IMG/VR virus record: IMGVR_UViG_3300044638_004599
Location: 1 to 49,245 of that record
DNA: 49,245 nt
Strand: one strand, 5' to 3'
Source: a virus
Every line of letters begins with the position of its first letter. The stretch's first letter is position 1. Under the pieces are notes generated by a model. It saw only the letters and a program-made list of their open reading frames with translations, did no database searches and was not told the DNA's origin. This document shows, piece by piece, positions 1 through 5,410 of the stretch. A program made the position numbers and the translations under genes.

Positions 1-146
1 ATAAGGTCTTCCACCTCATCAACATTATATGTATCCACCTGTTCGTGAGTGTCCACTCCCCTGATGTGGAGTGCTGGCTCATCAGGGTGGTGTGGATTAA
101 TTGTAATAAACAAATCCATGTTTTGCTTTAGTTCTCGCTTGCTCAT
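1..146 (-). CDS. hypothetical protein, 3' end beyond window
   Basis: Reading frame open from an ATG at 146 down to the window edge, 48 residues visible, starting MSKRELKQNMDLFITI and continuing with acidic residues (VDEVEDL). An AGGA ribosome site lies about 9 nt before the ATG. It is the last gene after the tRNA pair on the same strand. No family recognised; the C-terminus is missing. Confidence 0.6.
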   Translation of the reverse strand, partial: MSKRELKQNMDLFITINPHHPDEPALHIRGVDTHEQVDTYNVDEVEDL

Positions 147-188
147 ATAATGTTTCCTGTAGTGCTAATGTAACTCGGTTTAATTAGG

Positions 189-254
189 TGTAGGTAGCAG
201 GATTCGAACTTGCATATCCACGAAGTGGAATGTTTCCATTTACATCATACCTAC
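189..254 (-). tRNA. tRNA-like element with a shrunken anticodon arm (degenerate tRNA?)
   Basis: The minus strand folds into a perfect 7-bp acceptor stem (GTAGGTA/TACCTAC), a 4-bp D stem (ATGT/ACAT) with GG in its loop, and a T arm with the canonical TTCGAAT loop but one A-C mismatch in the stem. Between them, where a 5-bp stem and 7-nt anticodon loop should sit, is only TCCAC-TTC-GTGGA, a stem with a 3-nt loop. The element is 66 nt instead of about 73. No readable anticodon can be assigned. It starts 2 nt after the 3' end of tRNA-Gly, so both are probably on one transcript. It may be a decaying tRNA gene or a tRNA mimic. Confidence 0.5.
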
Positions 255-256
255 AA

Positions 257-328
257 TGCGGGAGGAGAGAATCGAACTCTCGTGACGGGTTTGGAAAACC
301 CGCGTAATAGCCGCTATACGACACCCGC
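257..328 (-). tRNA. tRNA-Gly (anticodon UCC)
   Basis: Cloverleaf on the minus strand: acceptor GCGGGTG paired with the 3' strand ending CCCGC (one mismatch), a D arm, anticodon stem CGGGT/ACCCG with loop TTTCCAA (anticodon TCC) and a T arm with TTCGATT. It reads GGA codons. The D-arm and TTCGATTCTC region resembles phage T4 tRNA-Gly. The discriminator base appears to be A rather than the usual U of bacterial tRNA-Gly, and CCA is not encoded. Confidence 0.88.
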
Positions 329-377
329 GTATTGCATCTACTTTAATGTGATACAGAATTCTCTTTGCCATGCACAC

Positions 378-405
378 AGTATAGCGTGTGTGGCAAGAGT
401 GTCAA
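378..405 (-). promoter_or_regulatory. sigma70-type promoter for the tRNA pair
   Basis: Minus strand TTGACA (400-405), 16-nt spacer, TATACT (378-383). This near-consensus promoter points at tRNA-Gly (5' end at 328) and lies in the gap after the gene ending at 433. Confidence 0.8.
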
Positions 406-432
406 GGGAGCAACCCCATCTCAATTATTTAA

Positions 433-681
433 TTACGAGAGCAGCGCACCCGTGATGCCAGCACCACAGGAAATACCCCATGCACGAATCTGAAAAATCT
501 TAGACTCATTGCCCATCAGGCTAACACGATTTGAAAGTGTTGTGCCGTTAGCCTTGTAAGTGTAAATGTCTACAGTATTTCCACTACCCGTAGTATTGGT
601 GAGTAGAACTCCCTTGTTCTTGCCGCCAAATTGCCCACCTGTGCCACCAAATGGTATTGCTTCGTTGAATAGGTAACTCAT
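433..681 (-). CDS. hypothetical small beta-rich protein
   Basis: 82 residues from an ATG at 681, with ribosome site AAGGAGA about 8 nt upstream. It is rich in Gly, Thr, Asn and Ser with short alternating hydrophobic stretches (VDIYTYKANGTTL, SKIFQIRAWGI). This composition resembles the fibre/decoration subunits near 46 kb, so a virion surface role is possible but unproven. It lies between the tmRNA terminator and the tRNA promoter. No family recognised. Confidence 0.7.
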   Translation of the reverse strand: MSYLFNEAIPFGGTGGQFGGKNKGVLLTNTTGSGNTVDIYTYKANGTTLSNRVSLMGNESKIFQIRAWGISCGAGITGALLS

Positions 682-713
682 GCGCGATCTCCTTGTATTG
701 TATGTATAAATGG

Positions 714-735
714 AAAAGGGAGCCTTGCGACTCCC
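714..735 (-). terminator. rho-independent terminator after the tmRNA
   Basis: Minus strand GGGAGTC-GCAA-GGCTCCC hairpin (7 bp with one G-U pair, GNRA-type loop) followed by TTTT. It directly follows the tmRNA coding segment and separates it from the gene at 433-681. Confidence 0.75.
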
Positions 736-777
736 CTTTCAGCCCTTTCAGATGCGGGAGGGCTAGTCCCCACGGCT

Positions 778-804
778 TTAAGCCGCCATTGCTAGTTTGT
801 TAGC
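778..804 (-). other. tmRNA tag-peptide reading frame (proposed ANKLAMAA-stop)
   Basis: Within the tmRNA coding piece the frame GCT AAC AAA CTA GCA ATG GCG GCT TAA encodes ANKLAMAA followed by stop. Tags usually begin with Ala-Asn and end with hydrophobic residues plus Ala-Ala, the ClpXP degron, and this one fits. The proposed resume codon is 27 nt after PK1, longer than the roughly 11 nt in E. coli, so the true resume codon could be upstream in the same frame (for example the TTG or CAA codons), giving a longer tag. Confidence 0.6.
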
Positions 805-831
805 AATCATGGTTTGCAACGGTTTATTTAC

Positions 832-854
832 GACACTTGTTACCCGTGTCGGGT
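832..854 (-). other. tmRNA pseudoknot PK1
   Basis: On the minus strand, stem 1 is ACCC (851-854) with GGGT (842-845) and its loop is GACAC. That loop pairs with GTGTC (832-836) downstream, an H-type pseudoknot just upstream of the tag as in other tmRNAs. Confidence 0.7.
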
Positions 855-1063
855 ATCTCCTTCATCCTTACTTTTCGCCAATCTATTCCTTTCGACCCCG
901 TGACCCGAAGCCTAGGACTTCGGGAAATGCCCCACTGTTGCGAGGACTTGTCTCGCCGTCTCTAGAGTTTTACAGGTGCTCTAGATTAGGCTAATGGAGT
1001 CGGGGGGATTCGAACCCCCGTCTTGTACGGATTTCATTCCGAGATCAACAATACCAAAAGTAT

Positions 1064-1396
1064 TTATGCAACAGTGAGTTCAACACGAACCCAATCGCTT
1101 GTCCGCAATTCGCCGAGTTCTACACGGAGTGCCGACATAGCCACGCCCACCACAACCCGCTCACGGTCTACTCCTGCAACACCGTATTCCCACATGGAAG
1201 ACCGCAAACTAATAAATGGTCCGCCTTCAAAGTCTACAAAGTCAATTACCCCTGGTTCGTTTTCAACCCACGCAGAACGAATAAACGCACTTGCGCCTTC
1301 AACAGTAAAAGTGTTCTCACCTGTTTTTGTGGTGATGCGCTCTTGACCGTATCGGTTGCGCCACGACCACTGAGTTTTTGAATTTTTTGCGGTCAT
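1064..1396 (-). CDS. hypothetical protein
   Basis: 110 residues from ATG at 1396, overlapping the stop of the upstream gene by 4 nt (ATGA coupling) and ending immediately before the tmRNA acceptor piece. N-terminus MTAKNSKTQWSWRNRYGQ, then mixed alpha/beta with FVDFEGGPFISLRSSMWEYG. No signal peptide or membrane segment. The FxDFEGGPF stretch recalls the FIDYEGMGLWIFG segment of the protein at 2292-2570, so the two may be distant relatives. Function unknown. Confidence 0.7.
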   Translation of the reverse strand: MTAKNSKTQWSWRNRYGQERITTKTGENTFTVEGASAFIRSAWVENEPGVIDFVDFEGGPFISLRSSMWEYGVAGVDRERVVVGVAMSALRVELGELRTSDWVRVELTVA

Positions 1397-1626
1397 ATTG
1401 GTAAAGCCATTTCGTTTTCATTGTAAGCGGTGCGCCACACAGCAAGAGGAACAAACAGCGGTCCTCCTTGAGCATCATCCCACATCCACCACCCGCCACT
1501 TGTTTCCGCGCAGTACAGAAGAATTTGTCCTTCTTCAGTACTCTGTCGAAGAGCCATGTGCCACAGGTAGTGTTCTAACCCCACAATCCATCCTGCTCCG
1601 TAGTACTCTTCACTTAAATTATGCAT
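1393..1626 (-). CDS. hypothetical Trp-rich protein
   Basis: 77 residues if started at the ATG at 1626, which overlaps the stop of the 1619-1801 gene (TAATGCATAA). The sequence has many aromatics (GAGWIVGLEHYLWHMAL, TSGGWWMWDDAQGG). The same frame stays open up to an ATG at 1836 that has a good GGAG ribosome site, so a 147-residue version is possible. The shorter form is preferred because the upstream part overlaps a better-looking gene. It ends in an ATGA overlap with the next gene. Function unknown. Confidence 0.55.
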   Translation of the reverse strand: MHNLSEEYYGAGWIVGLEHYLWHMALRQSTEEGQILLYCAETSGGWWMWDDAQGGPLFVPLAVWRTAYNENEMALPI

Positions 1627-1801
1627 TACCCGCAGAAGAATCTTTCGGTGGATTTCTCTTCCCCCCATTCTTCCGCTTACTACTGTTCCGCTTGGGGGCA
1701 GATCCTTTGGAGCCAAAGGCGGCTTCCCACCCACTCTCCCAAGCCACGCGATCAACCTTGCGATAGGAGTCGCCTTTTCCTGCTGCGTGTTTTCTAGACA
1801 T
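1619..1801 (-). CDS. small basic phage protein (MSRKHAAGKGD type)
   Basis: 60 residues beginning MSRKHAAGKGDSYRKVD, a pattern remembered from small conserved phage proteins, and ending in a Lys/Arg/Ser/Pro-rich tail. The start is 3 nt after the stop of the upstream frame (1805-2008), with a weak GCGAG site. It lies entirely inside a longer open frame (1393-1836) on the same strand, so only one of the two, or a nested pair, is translated here. Composition favours this frame. Function unknown. Confidence 0.6.
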   Translation of the reverse strand: MSRKHAAGKGDSYRKVDRVAWESGWEAAFGSKGSAPKRNSSKRKNGGKRNPPKDSSAGNA

Positions 1802-1804
1802 TCA

Positions 1805-2008
1805 TTACTCGCTTGTATGAAATTTTTTGCAGACATTTAATTTTCTCCAAGCGGATCGGAATAGAGAGAGGGTGTGAGGGGAGTATTCCAATGCCCCTCC
1901 GCGATCACGCCTGAACCGTTCAAGTGGCGGCAACCCTCCGCGTAATTCAGCAACGGCTTTCGCCAAGTCCCGAAGGGCTTCCAATTCGGCTTCGTCTTTC
2001 CCGTGCAT
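1805..2008 (-). CDS. hypothetical helical protein, possibly the second half of a frameshifted gene
   Basis: 67 residues starting MHGKDEAELEALRDLAKAV, an Ala/Glu/Leu-rich helical N-terminus with strong coding character (many G-first codons), then a basic segment. It lies in the -1 frame relative to 1837-2061. A GGGGG run just upstream of its ATG would join the two by a -1 slip into one protein of about 84 residues. Its start sits in a 16-nt repeat also found at the start of 1837-2061. Confidence 0.5.
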   Translation of the reverse strand: MHGKDEAELEALRDLAKAVAELRGGLPPLERFRRDRGGALEYSPHTLSLFRSAWRKLNVCKKFHTSE

Positions 2009-2061
2009 GGCGTACCCCCATGTGAGTAGTCGTCTCCAAATCCATAAATGATTCCGTGCAT
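1837..2061 (-). CDS. hypothetical protein; N-terminal part convincing, C-terminal part uncertain
   Basis: 74 residues from ATG at 2061. The first 16 residues (MHGIIYGFGDDYSHGG) look coding. After the GGGGG run the frame overlaps the better-looking 1805-2008 frame. No strong ribosome site precedes it, but it follows the stop of the RHH-like gene within 9 nt. The frame ends directly at the ATG at 1836. Either two overlapping genes or one gene with a -1 shift. No family recognised. Confidence 0.4.
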   Translation of the reverse strand: MHGIIYGFGDDYSHGGTPCTGKTKPNWKPFGTWRKPLLNYAEGCRHLNGSGVIAEGHWNTPLTPSLYSDPLGEN

Positions 2062-2069
2062 GGCGTACC
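2001..2069. repeat. 16-nt direct repeat carrying two start codons
   Basis: The plus-strand 16-mer ccgtgcatggcgtacc occurs at 2001-2016 and 2054-2069. On the minus strand each copy reads GGTACGCC-ATG-CACGG and supplies the start (Met-His-Gly) of one of the two overlapping frames. Confidence 0.85.
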
Positions 2070-2070
2070 G

Positions 2071-2277
2071 TTAAAATGTATGAGTGGAAACGGTAGTAGG
2101 CACAGTGGGTGCAGGTGTAGTTTCGCCAACGCGAGAAATACCTTCCTGCACAATACGATTAATCTGTTGATTGAATGTGGTGTTGGTGTCGTGCGCCAAC
2201 TTTGCAATCTTTAGAAACACCGTGTCGCTAATATTCAGCGTAAGGGTGATCTGCATGGGCTTCTTGGGTGTACTCAT
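2071..2277 (-). CDS. putative ribbon-helix-helix (CopG/Arc-like) DNA-binding protein
   Basis: 68 residues starting MSTPKKPMQITLTLN. A short beta strand (QITLTLNIS) is followed by two helices (DTVFLKIAKLAHDT, TFNQQINRIVQEGI), the RHH arrangement in which the strand of a dimer enters the DNA major groove. A Thr/Pro-rich tail follows. The ATG at 2277 is chosen over an upstream in-frame start because the extra residues look non-coding. It may be a small phage transcription regulator. The assignment rests on predicted secondary structure only. Confidence 0.55.
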   Translation of the reverse strand: MSTPKKPMQITLTLNISDTVFLKIAKLAHDTNTTFNQQINRIVQEGISRVGETTPAPTVPTTVSTHTF

Positions 2278-2291
2278 AATGTAGTGCTCCG

Positions 2292-2570
2292 TTAGATTTT
2301 CATTCCTGTTAATGCGAGAACAGCAATTTCTCGCGCACACGGTGAAACCCACAATTCACGGGGATCAACACCCCAATCACGAACTGCTCGTCCCACCAAC
2401 TTATTTAGATCGGAATCCCGATCCACGATCTCGGAAGTTTCGAATTCAGGCTTTACACTTGCGCCGTGATGAATTCCAAAAATCCACAATCCCATTCCTT
2501 CGTAGTCAATAAAAGCAATTTGATCGGTTTCGGTATCAGACTCGTAATTTAAGAATTCGTTTTCGTTCAT
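2292..2570 (-). CDS. hypothetical protein
   Basis: 92 residues from the ATG at 2570 (MNENEFLNYESDTETDQ); an earlier ATG at 2594 adds 8 residues. Acidic N-terminus, then AFIDYEGMGLWIFGIHHG and a C-terminal part with DWGVDPRELWVSPCAREIAV. Soluble and acidic, with no membrane segment. It lies 14 nt upstream of the RHH-like gene on the same strand. Function unknown. Confidence 0.65.
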   Translation of the reverse strand: MNENEFLNYESDTETDQIAFIDYEGMGLWIFGIHHGASVKPEFETSEIVDRDSDLNKLVGRAVRDWGVDPRELWVSPCAREIAVLALTGMKI

Positions 2571-2696
2571 AGCGTATCCAAGGTGAGTAGGCAATCAGAC
2601 GGGGGTGAAGTAGTAAAATAGGCGGTTCAGGTGTCGATCCTGATTGAATCCGATATAAGCGGATCTGCGGAGCCGTCCGCCCACCGCCCAAAAAAT

Positions 2697-2918
2697 TTAA
2701 CGATGAATTGATGCAAGCAGGAACGAAGCAGCAACAAGTCCTGTGATGCACAGTGCAGGAACCAAAGGTGCAGAGACAAGGGCAACAATCAGTGCAACCG
2801 ACAGCATTACTGAAATTGCAATTGCCTCTAGTTCAGTATTCACATAGAGAACAGTAGGAGCGGTCTTAGGGGACTTCTTGGTAGACTTCTTTGGAGCAGA
2901 CTTAATTGACTTCTTCAT
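2697..2918 (-). CDS. small membrane protein, Lys-rich N-terminus
   Basis: 73 residues, start at 2918 with GAGGATACCC before the ATG; it overlaps the upstream gene by 17 nt. N-terminus MKKSIKSAPKKSTKKSPK is strongly basic. Two hydrophobic segments follow (about residues 29-46 and 49-68), separated by a short turn, so a two-helix hairpin in the inner membrane with N-terminus inside is predicted. Size and topology suit an accessory membrane protein or small holin, but nothing specific identifies it. Confidence 0.65.
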   Translation of the reverse strand: MKKSIKSAPKKSTKKSPKTAPTVLYVNTELEAIAISVMLSVALIVALVSAPLVPALCITGLVAASFLLASIHR

Positions 2919-3171
2919 GGGTATCCTCGGTAATTGCAACTCGACTTTTCTTGTTGGTAACATGACCACTAGGGGTCTTCAGGAAGTAGTTGCTCTTCCC
3001 TCGATCCGTATCGTGACCAAGACGGTAGTTAATAGAGGGAACTTCGCGGCTCCGAAGTTCCTCAAGGAGATGAGGGGATTGAAGTGCAGTAATCACGGTT
3101 TGAGAAACCACGAGTGCTTCTGCTTCACTCAAAGGCATGGCGATGTCGATGTGTAGCCTGTACGCTGTCAT
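2902..3171 (-). CDS. hypothetical protein, first gene of an operon
   Basis: 89 residues with AAGGAGT about 7 nt before ATG 3171 and a sigma70-like promoter upstream (3193-3220). Mixed alpha/beta (YRLHIDIAMPLSEAEALVVSQ, SINYRLGHDTDRGKSNYFL). It overlaps the start of the membrane protein gene at 2918. No family recognised. Confidence 0.7.
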   Translation of the reverse strand: MTAYRLHIDIAMPLSEAEALVVSQTVITALQSPHLLEELRSREVPSINYRLGHDTDRGKSNYFLKTPSGHVTNKKSRVAITEDTHEEVN

Positions 3172-3192
3172 GCTCTGACTCCTTACTCCCTA

Positions 3193-3220
3193 ATTATAGC
3201 AAGGCGCAAAGAGAACGCAA
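3193..3220 (-). promoter_or_regulatory. sigma70-like promoter for the 3171 operon
   Basis: Minus strand TTGCGT (3215-3220), 16-nt spacer, TATAAT (3193-3198). The -10 is 21 nt before the start codon, leaving room for the AAGGAG ribosome site, so this is a conventional leadered transcript. Confidence 0.7.
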
Positions 3221-3225
3221 CCCCT

Positions 3226-3375
3226 ATGGGAGCATTTCGTATATTTGATTTGATCGGGGGACAGCGTGACCTCTTCGGGGTCTTCTTCGTCTATTTAATT
3301 CTGTTGGGTGTCCCTCTGGTACTGAGAGTGTATTCTGATATATGTTTCTTATATCTTAATACTATCATTCATTGA
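3226..3375 (+). CDS. possible tiny membrane protein on the opposite strand
   Basis: 49-codon frame (ATG 3226, TGA 3375) in an otherwise gene-free gap (3172-3446). It contains one strongly hydrophobic segment (LFGVFFVYLILLGVPLVL). A GAGAA site is about 12 nt upstream. It runs against all neighbours and has no visible promoter. It may be chance; the rest of the gap is AT-rich and holds only a GAGTGG-A6-CCACTC hairpin near 3399-3416. Confidence 0.25.
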   Translation: MGAFRIFDLIGGQRDLFGVFFVYLILLGVPLVLRVYSDICFLYLNTIIH

Positions 3376-3446
3376 ACCAGCACACAGATACTTATACGAG
3401 TGGAAAAAACCACTCAATATAAAAATCTATACTTCACGAAAATAGA

Positions 3447-3605
3447 TTATTTCGATAGTTTGTGTTTGTCTATCGCGGTAATGGATTTACGGAGGGCATC
3501 CATTACAAGGGCAAGTTCGCGCCATCCAACCTTGTCAAGCAAGTACTCTTCGTAGGAATGAATTGCTAGAGCAGCAGAGTTAAGCAGTTCTTCGCGGAGT
3601 TCATT
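3447..3605 (-). CDS. small helical hypothetical protein
   Basis: 52 residues starting MKLREELLNSAALAIHSYEE and ending DKHKLSK; continuous amphipathic helix pattern with KVGWRELALVMDALRKS. It starts 18 nt after the end of the gene at 3623-3964 on the same strand. The start site is the only in-frame ATG, with a weak ribosome site. Function unknown. Confidence 0.55.
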   Translation of the reverse strand, partial: NELREELLNSAALAIHSYEEYLLDKVGWRELALVMDALRKSITAIDKHKLSK

Positions 3606-3622
3606 CTCGGTTTTCTTCATGG

Positions 3623-3964
3623 CTACTTCCTTTTCAAAACAAGTTCAAGGAGTCGTCTCCACCATATAGTATTTGTTTTTGGTTGTACTGTTTCTACTTT
3701 ATTTGGTACTGCCTTTAACTTTTCCGTTGCCGCCTCTTCCATTATTTCATACCGAAGAATGCTTTGAATCTGTTGAGGAATTACCATTGGTGTGGTGTTT
3801 GCAAATTTATCCTTTGCGTAATCCAACAGGTCATACACTCGCGAAGCCTCTGTGAGTTTCTCCCACTCACCTCCTCCATCCACGGATTGATATATTCCGT
3901 AGACTCCTTGGTCGCCGTCAATACGCACCAAATCAATGCCGATGATTCTTTCACTGTCAAGCAT
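3623..3964 (-). CDS. hypothetical protein
   Basis: 113 residues from ATG 3964, beginning MLDSERIIGIDLVRIDGDQGVYG and containing a WEKLTEASRVYDLLDYAK helix. The Lys/Arg-rich C-terminus ends RRLLELVLKRK. It is the first gene downstream of the terminator at 3988-4013, so it probably has its own promoter in the short gap or depends on read-through. No family recognised. Confidence 0.65.
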   Translation of the reverse strand: MLDSERIIGIDLVRIDGDQGVYGIYQSVDGGGEWEKLTEASRVYDLLDYAKDKFANTTPMVIPQQIQSILRYEIMEEAATEKLKAVPNKVETVQPKTNTIWWRRLLELVLKRK

Positions 3965-3987
3965 GATAAACTCCCAAAGTATCTATG

Positions 3988-4013
3988 AAAAAAGCCGCCT
4001 CATAGGGCGGCTT
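3988..4013 (-). terminator. rho-independent terminator
   Basis: Minus strand AAGCCGCC-CTATGA-GGCGGCTT followed by TTTT, just after the stop of the gene at 4023-4160. It closes the operon that starts at the 5382-5410 promoter. Confidence 0.85.
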
Positions 4014-4022
4014 GTAGGGGGT

Positions 4023-4160
4023 TCAGTGATTTTGTAATTCTCGTTTTGCCTGTCTTCGCTCCTTGCGTGGACACCGATCCTTCTTGCCCCATGTCTTGGG
4101 GCGTAGGCGTTGTCCTTCGCACAGGGCATCGTAGACGAATTTTCCTGCTCTAATCTTCAT
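4023..4160 (-). CDS. small basic protein
   Basis: 45 residues starting MKIRAGKFVYDALCEGQRLR, with an extremely basic C-terminal half (KKDRCPRKERRQAKREL). Ribosome site AAGGAGAACAC precedes ATG 4160. It overlaps the upstream gene by 11 nt and is the last gene before the terminator. The basic tail suggests nucleic-acid binding; no family recognised. Confidence 0.65.
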   Translation of the reverse strand: MKIRAGKFVYDALCEGQRLRPKTWGKKDRCPRKERRQAKRELQNH

Positions 4161-4305
4161 GTGTTCTCCTTGAATTTTTAATCTCGGCAAGTTCCTTGCG
4201 GAGCCGAGTAATTTCATTTGCTGCTTCGACTAATTCGTAACTAGTCAAAGTATGCAGTGGTGGCTTGAGCATCAAGCGATCAACAATATCTTTTTTGTTA
4301 TGCAT
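4150..4305 (-). CDS. small coiled-coil protein
   Basis: 51 residues, start at 4305 with AAGGAGAAAACTT before the ATG. The C-terminal half (ELVEAANEITRLRKELAEIK) is a likely coiled coil, so it probably oligomerises. It overlaps both neighbours by 8-11 nt, which suggests translational coupling. Function unknown. Confidence 0.65.
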   Translation of the reverse strand: MHNKKDIVDRLMLKPPLHTLTSYELVEAANEITRLRKELAEIKNSRRTHED

Positions 4306-4525
4306 AAGTTTTCTCCTTTTTATTAAGAAACCAACCGTCAGCGAGTAGAGCGTACCACATGGTACGCGCTTCAACCTTCGTGTGCATATCGTCTAATATG
4401 GTTCCGTGTCGGTCACGAGACTGAATCCTTATCATTCCACGATCATAAGTGGTGGTGCTCATGATGACTAACTCCTCATGATTTCGTGTAAACATCCACT
4501 GTCGTATAGTGAATACTTCATTCAT
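4298..4525 (-). CDS. stand-alone copy of the C-terminal domain of the neighbouring DUF5710 protein
   Basis: 75 residues starting MNEVFTIRQWMFTRNHEEL; ribosome site AAGGAGAACACGA. It is clearly related to the last 65 residues of the protein encoded just upstream: both carry (R/L)xW-x-F, a polar strand, a KxEARTxW motif and a final ADGW segment. It overlaps the upstream gene by 4 nt. This looks like a domain duplication in place. The domain's role is unknown. Confidence 0.7.
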   Translation of the reverse strand: MNEVFTIRQWMFTRNHEELVIMSTTTYDRGMIRIQSRDRHGTILDDMHTKVEARTMWYALLADGWFLNKKEKTYA

Positions 4526-5373
4526 TCGTGTTCTCCTTGCTTGTGTGTGACTGTGAGTACCCAACCGTCAGCAACAATACAGTTCCAACAGGTACGCGCT
4601 TCTTCCTTGGTGTAGATGTTGCTTACATAAGTCTCGTCTGAAGACTTAATATTAACACGACCATCGGCTGTAGTACACATGACGATGAGGTGATCATTCT
4701 TCTCGAATGACCACAACTGCATCCGAAACGGAACATCAGCAGCAGGAGCCGCTGTAGGCTGCACCACTGTGCGAGTAAGAGGAGCAGTACGCTTACTATC
4801 CAAGTCTTCAGCAGAAAAATTGATTTCTGAAATCTGTCCTGGATTTAAAACGGTTGTACCGCTAAAGCACCAAGCCCATTTATTCGCCAACATATTGGTG
4901 AAAATGCCAGGCGTGAGTGTGCGATTATCGAAATACCACTTCTTTAAATCGCCGCTCCACTTTGCACCAAGGTTCTTCACTCCGTCCTTGTGGGCAAACG
5001 GAACAACAAGCCACAAGCGAAACGGCAGTGCTGTATTGATGTCGCTGAACTGCAAAGCATTGGCATTAAACACAGGAGCCAAGCGTTCACCGTGAATCAT
5101 TTGGTTCGTGTTCAACCAAGCAATGGTTTCAGTAGTAAACTTATTTTGCGGAAGCCACCACTTCATTTTGCCCTTTGCAGCAGGAACAAAACGCGCTCCG
5201 CGAGTTTTTGCTTCATCGCGAATAGCGGTGCTGCCCTTGGTGCGAAACGGAATATTGATCCACAGACCGTATGGGGGCGTGGAAGCGTTGAGCGTGTAGA
5301 TATTGTAAGTGGATGCTTTCGGCATTTTGGTGCGAGACGGTGAGGAGACGGTAGCGGACGGAGCGGTAGCCAT
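4522..5373 (-). CDS. DUF5710-like two-repeat protein
   Basis: 283 residues. Two copies of a DUF5710-like unit are visible. The second (about residues 118-150) has VPFAHKDGVKNLGAKW followed by KKWYF, the usual VPFxxKDxxKxLGAxWxxxxKxWY pattern. The first (about 36-75) is more divergent (INIPFRTKGSTAIRDEAK with a WWLP end). The C-terminal domain is duplicated in the next gene. DUF5710 occurs in phage and mobile-element proteins, often beside DNA-processing domains; its role is unknown. The start codon lies 8 nt after a perfect TATAAT box, so the mRNA is predicted to be leaderless. Confidence 0.7.
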   Translation of the reverse strand: MATAPSATVSSPSRTKMPKASTYNIYTLNASTPPYGLWINIPFRTKGSTAIRDEAKTRGARFVPAAKGKMKWWLPQNKFTTETIAWLNTNQMIHGERLAPVFNANALQFSDINTALPFRLWLVVPFAHKDGVKNLGAKWSGDLKKWYFDNRTLTPGIFTNMLANKWAWCFSGTTVLNPGQISEINFSAEDLDSKRTAPLTRTVVQPTAAPAADVPFRMQLWSFEKNDHLIVMCTTADGRVNIKSSDETYVSNIYTKEEARTCWNCIVADGWVLTVTHKQGEHE

Positions 5374-5381
5374 ATAGTCAA

Positions 5382-5410
5382 ATTATACTAAAAACAGGGG
5401 ATTCCGTCAA
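5382..5410 (-). promoter_or_regulatory. strong sigma70-type promoter giving a leaderless mRNA
   Basis: Minus strand TTGACG (5405-5410), exactly 17-nt spacer, TATAAT (5382-5387), then 8 nt to the ATG at 5373. Transcription would start about 2 nt before or at the ATG. The -35 and much of the spacer lie in one arm of the inverted repeat at 5394-5457. Confidence 0.88.

Larger units (their letters stand above)
737..1063 (-). ncRNA. ssrA: tmRNA in circularly permuted (two-piece) arrangement
   Basis: Read on the minus strand the order is acceptor piece (about 1063-995), intervening segment (about 994-900), coding piece (899 to about 737). The acceptor piece ends with a T arm (GGGGG-TTCGAAT-CCCCC) and CGACTCC-A. 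The coding piece starts GGGGTCG, which pairs over 7 bp with CGACTCC (one G-U). Helix P2 is formed by GTAaGGAT (coding) with ATCCgTAC (acceptor) and by GAGAT with ATCTC. A PK1-type pseudoknot lies at 832-854 and a tag frame ending in Ala-Ala-stop at 778-804, the stop inside the hairpin CGGCTTTAAGCCG. The intervening segment holds a CCCGAAG/CTTCGGG hairpin. Permuted tmRNAs are known in Alphaproteobacteria, some cyanobacteria and some Betaproteobacteria. tmRNA rescues stalled ribosomes and tags the nascent peptides. Confidence 0.85.

Noticed and set aside
815-829. GCA AAC as the tmRNA resume codon
   Set aside because: Its frame stops after five codons with Cys, without the Ala-Ala ending expected of a degradation tag.
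797-994. 65-codon plus-strand open frame
   Set aside because: It lies entirely within the tmRNA coding and intervening segments on the opposite strand; codons are Arg/Pro/Ser-rich and no ribosome site is present.
1393-1836. 147-codon frame with a good ribosome site
   Set aside because: Its upstream part overlaps the more protein-like MSRKHAAGKGD gene; I kept the C-terminal 77 codons as a gene and noted the longer option.
3399-3416. GAGTGG-A6-CCACTC hairpin as a terminator
   Set aside because: No U-tract follows on either strand, so it is not a convincing rho-independent terminator.
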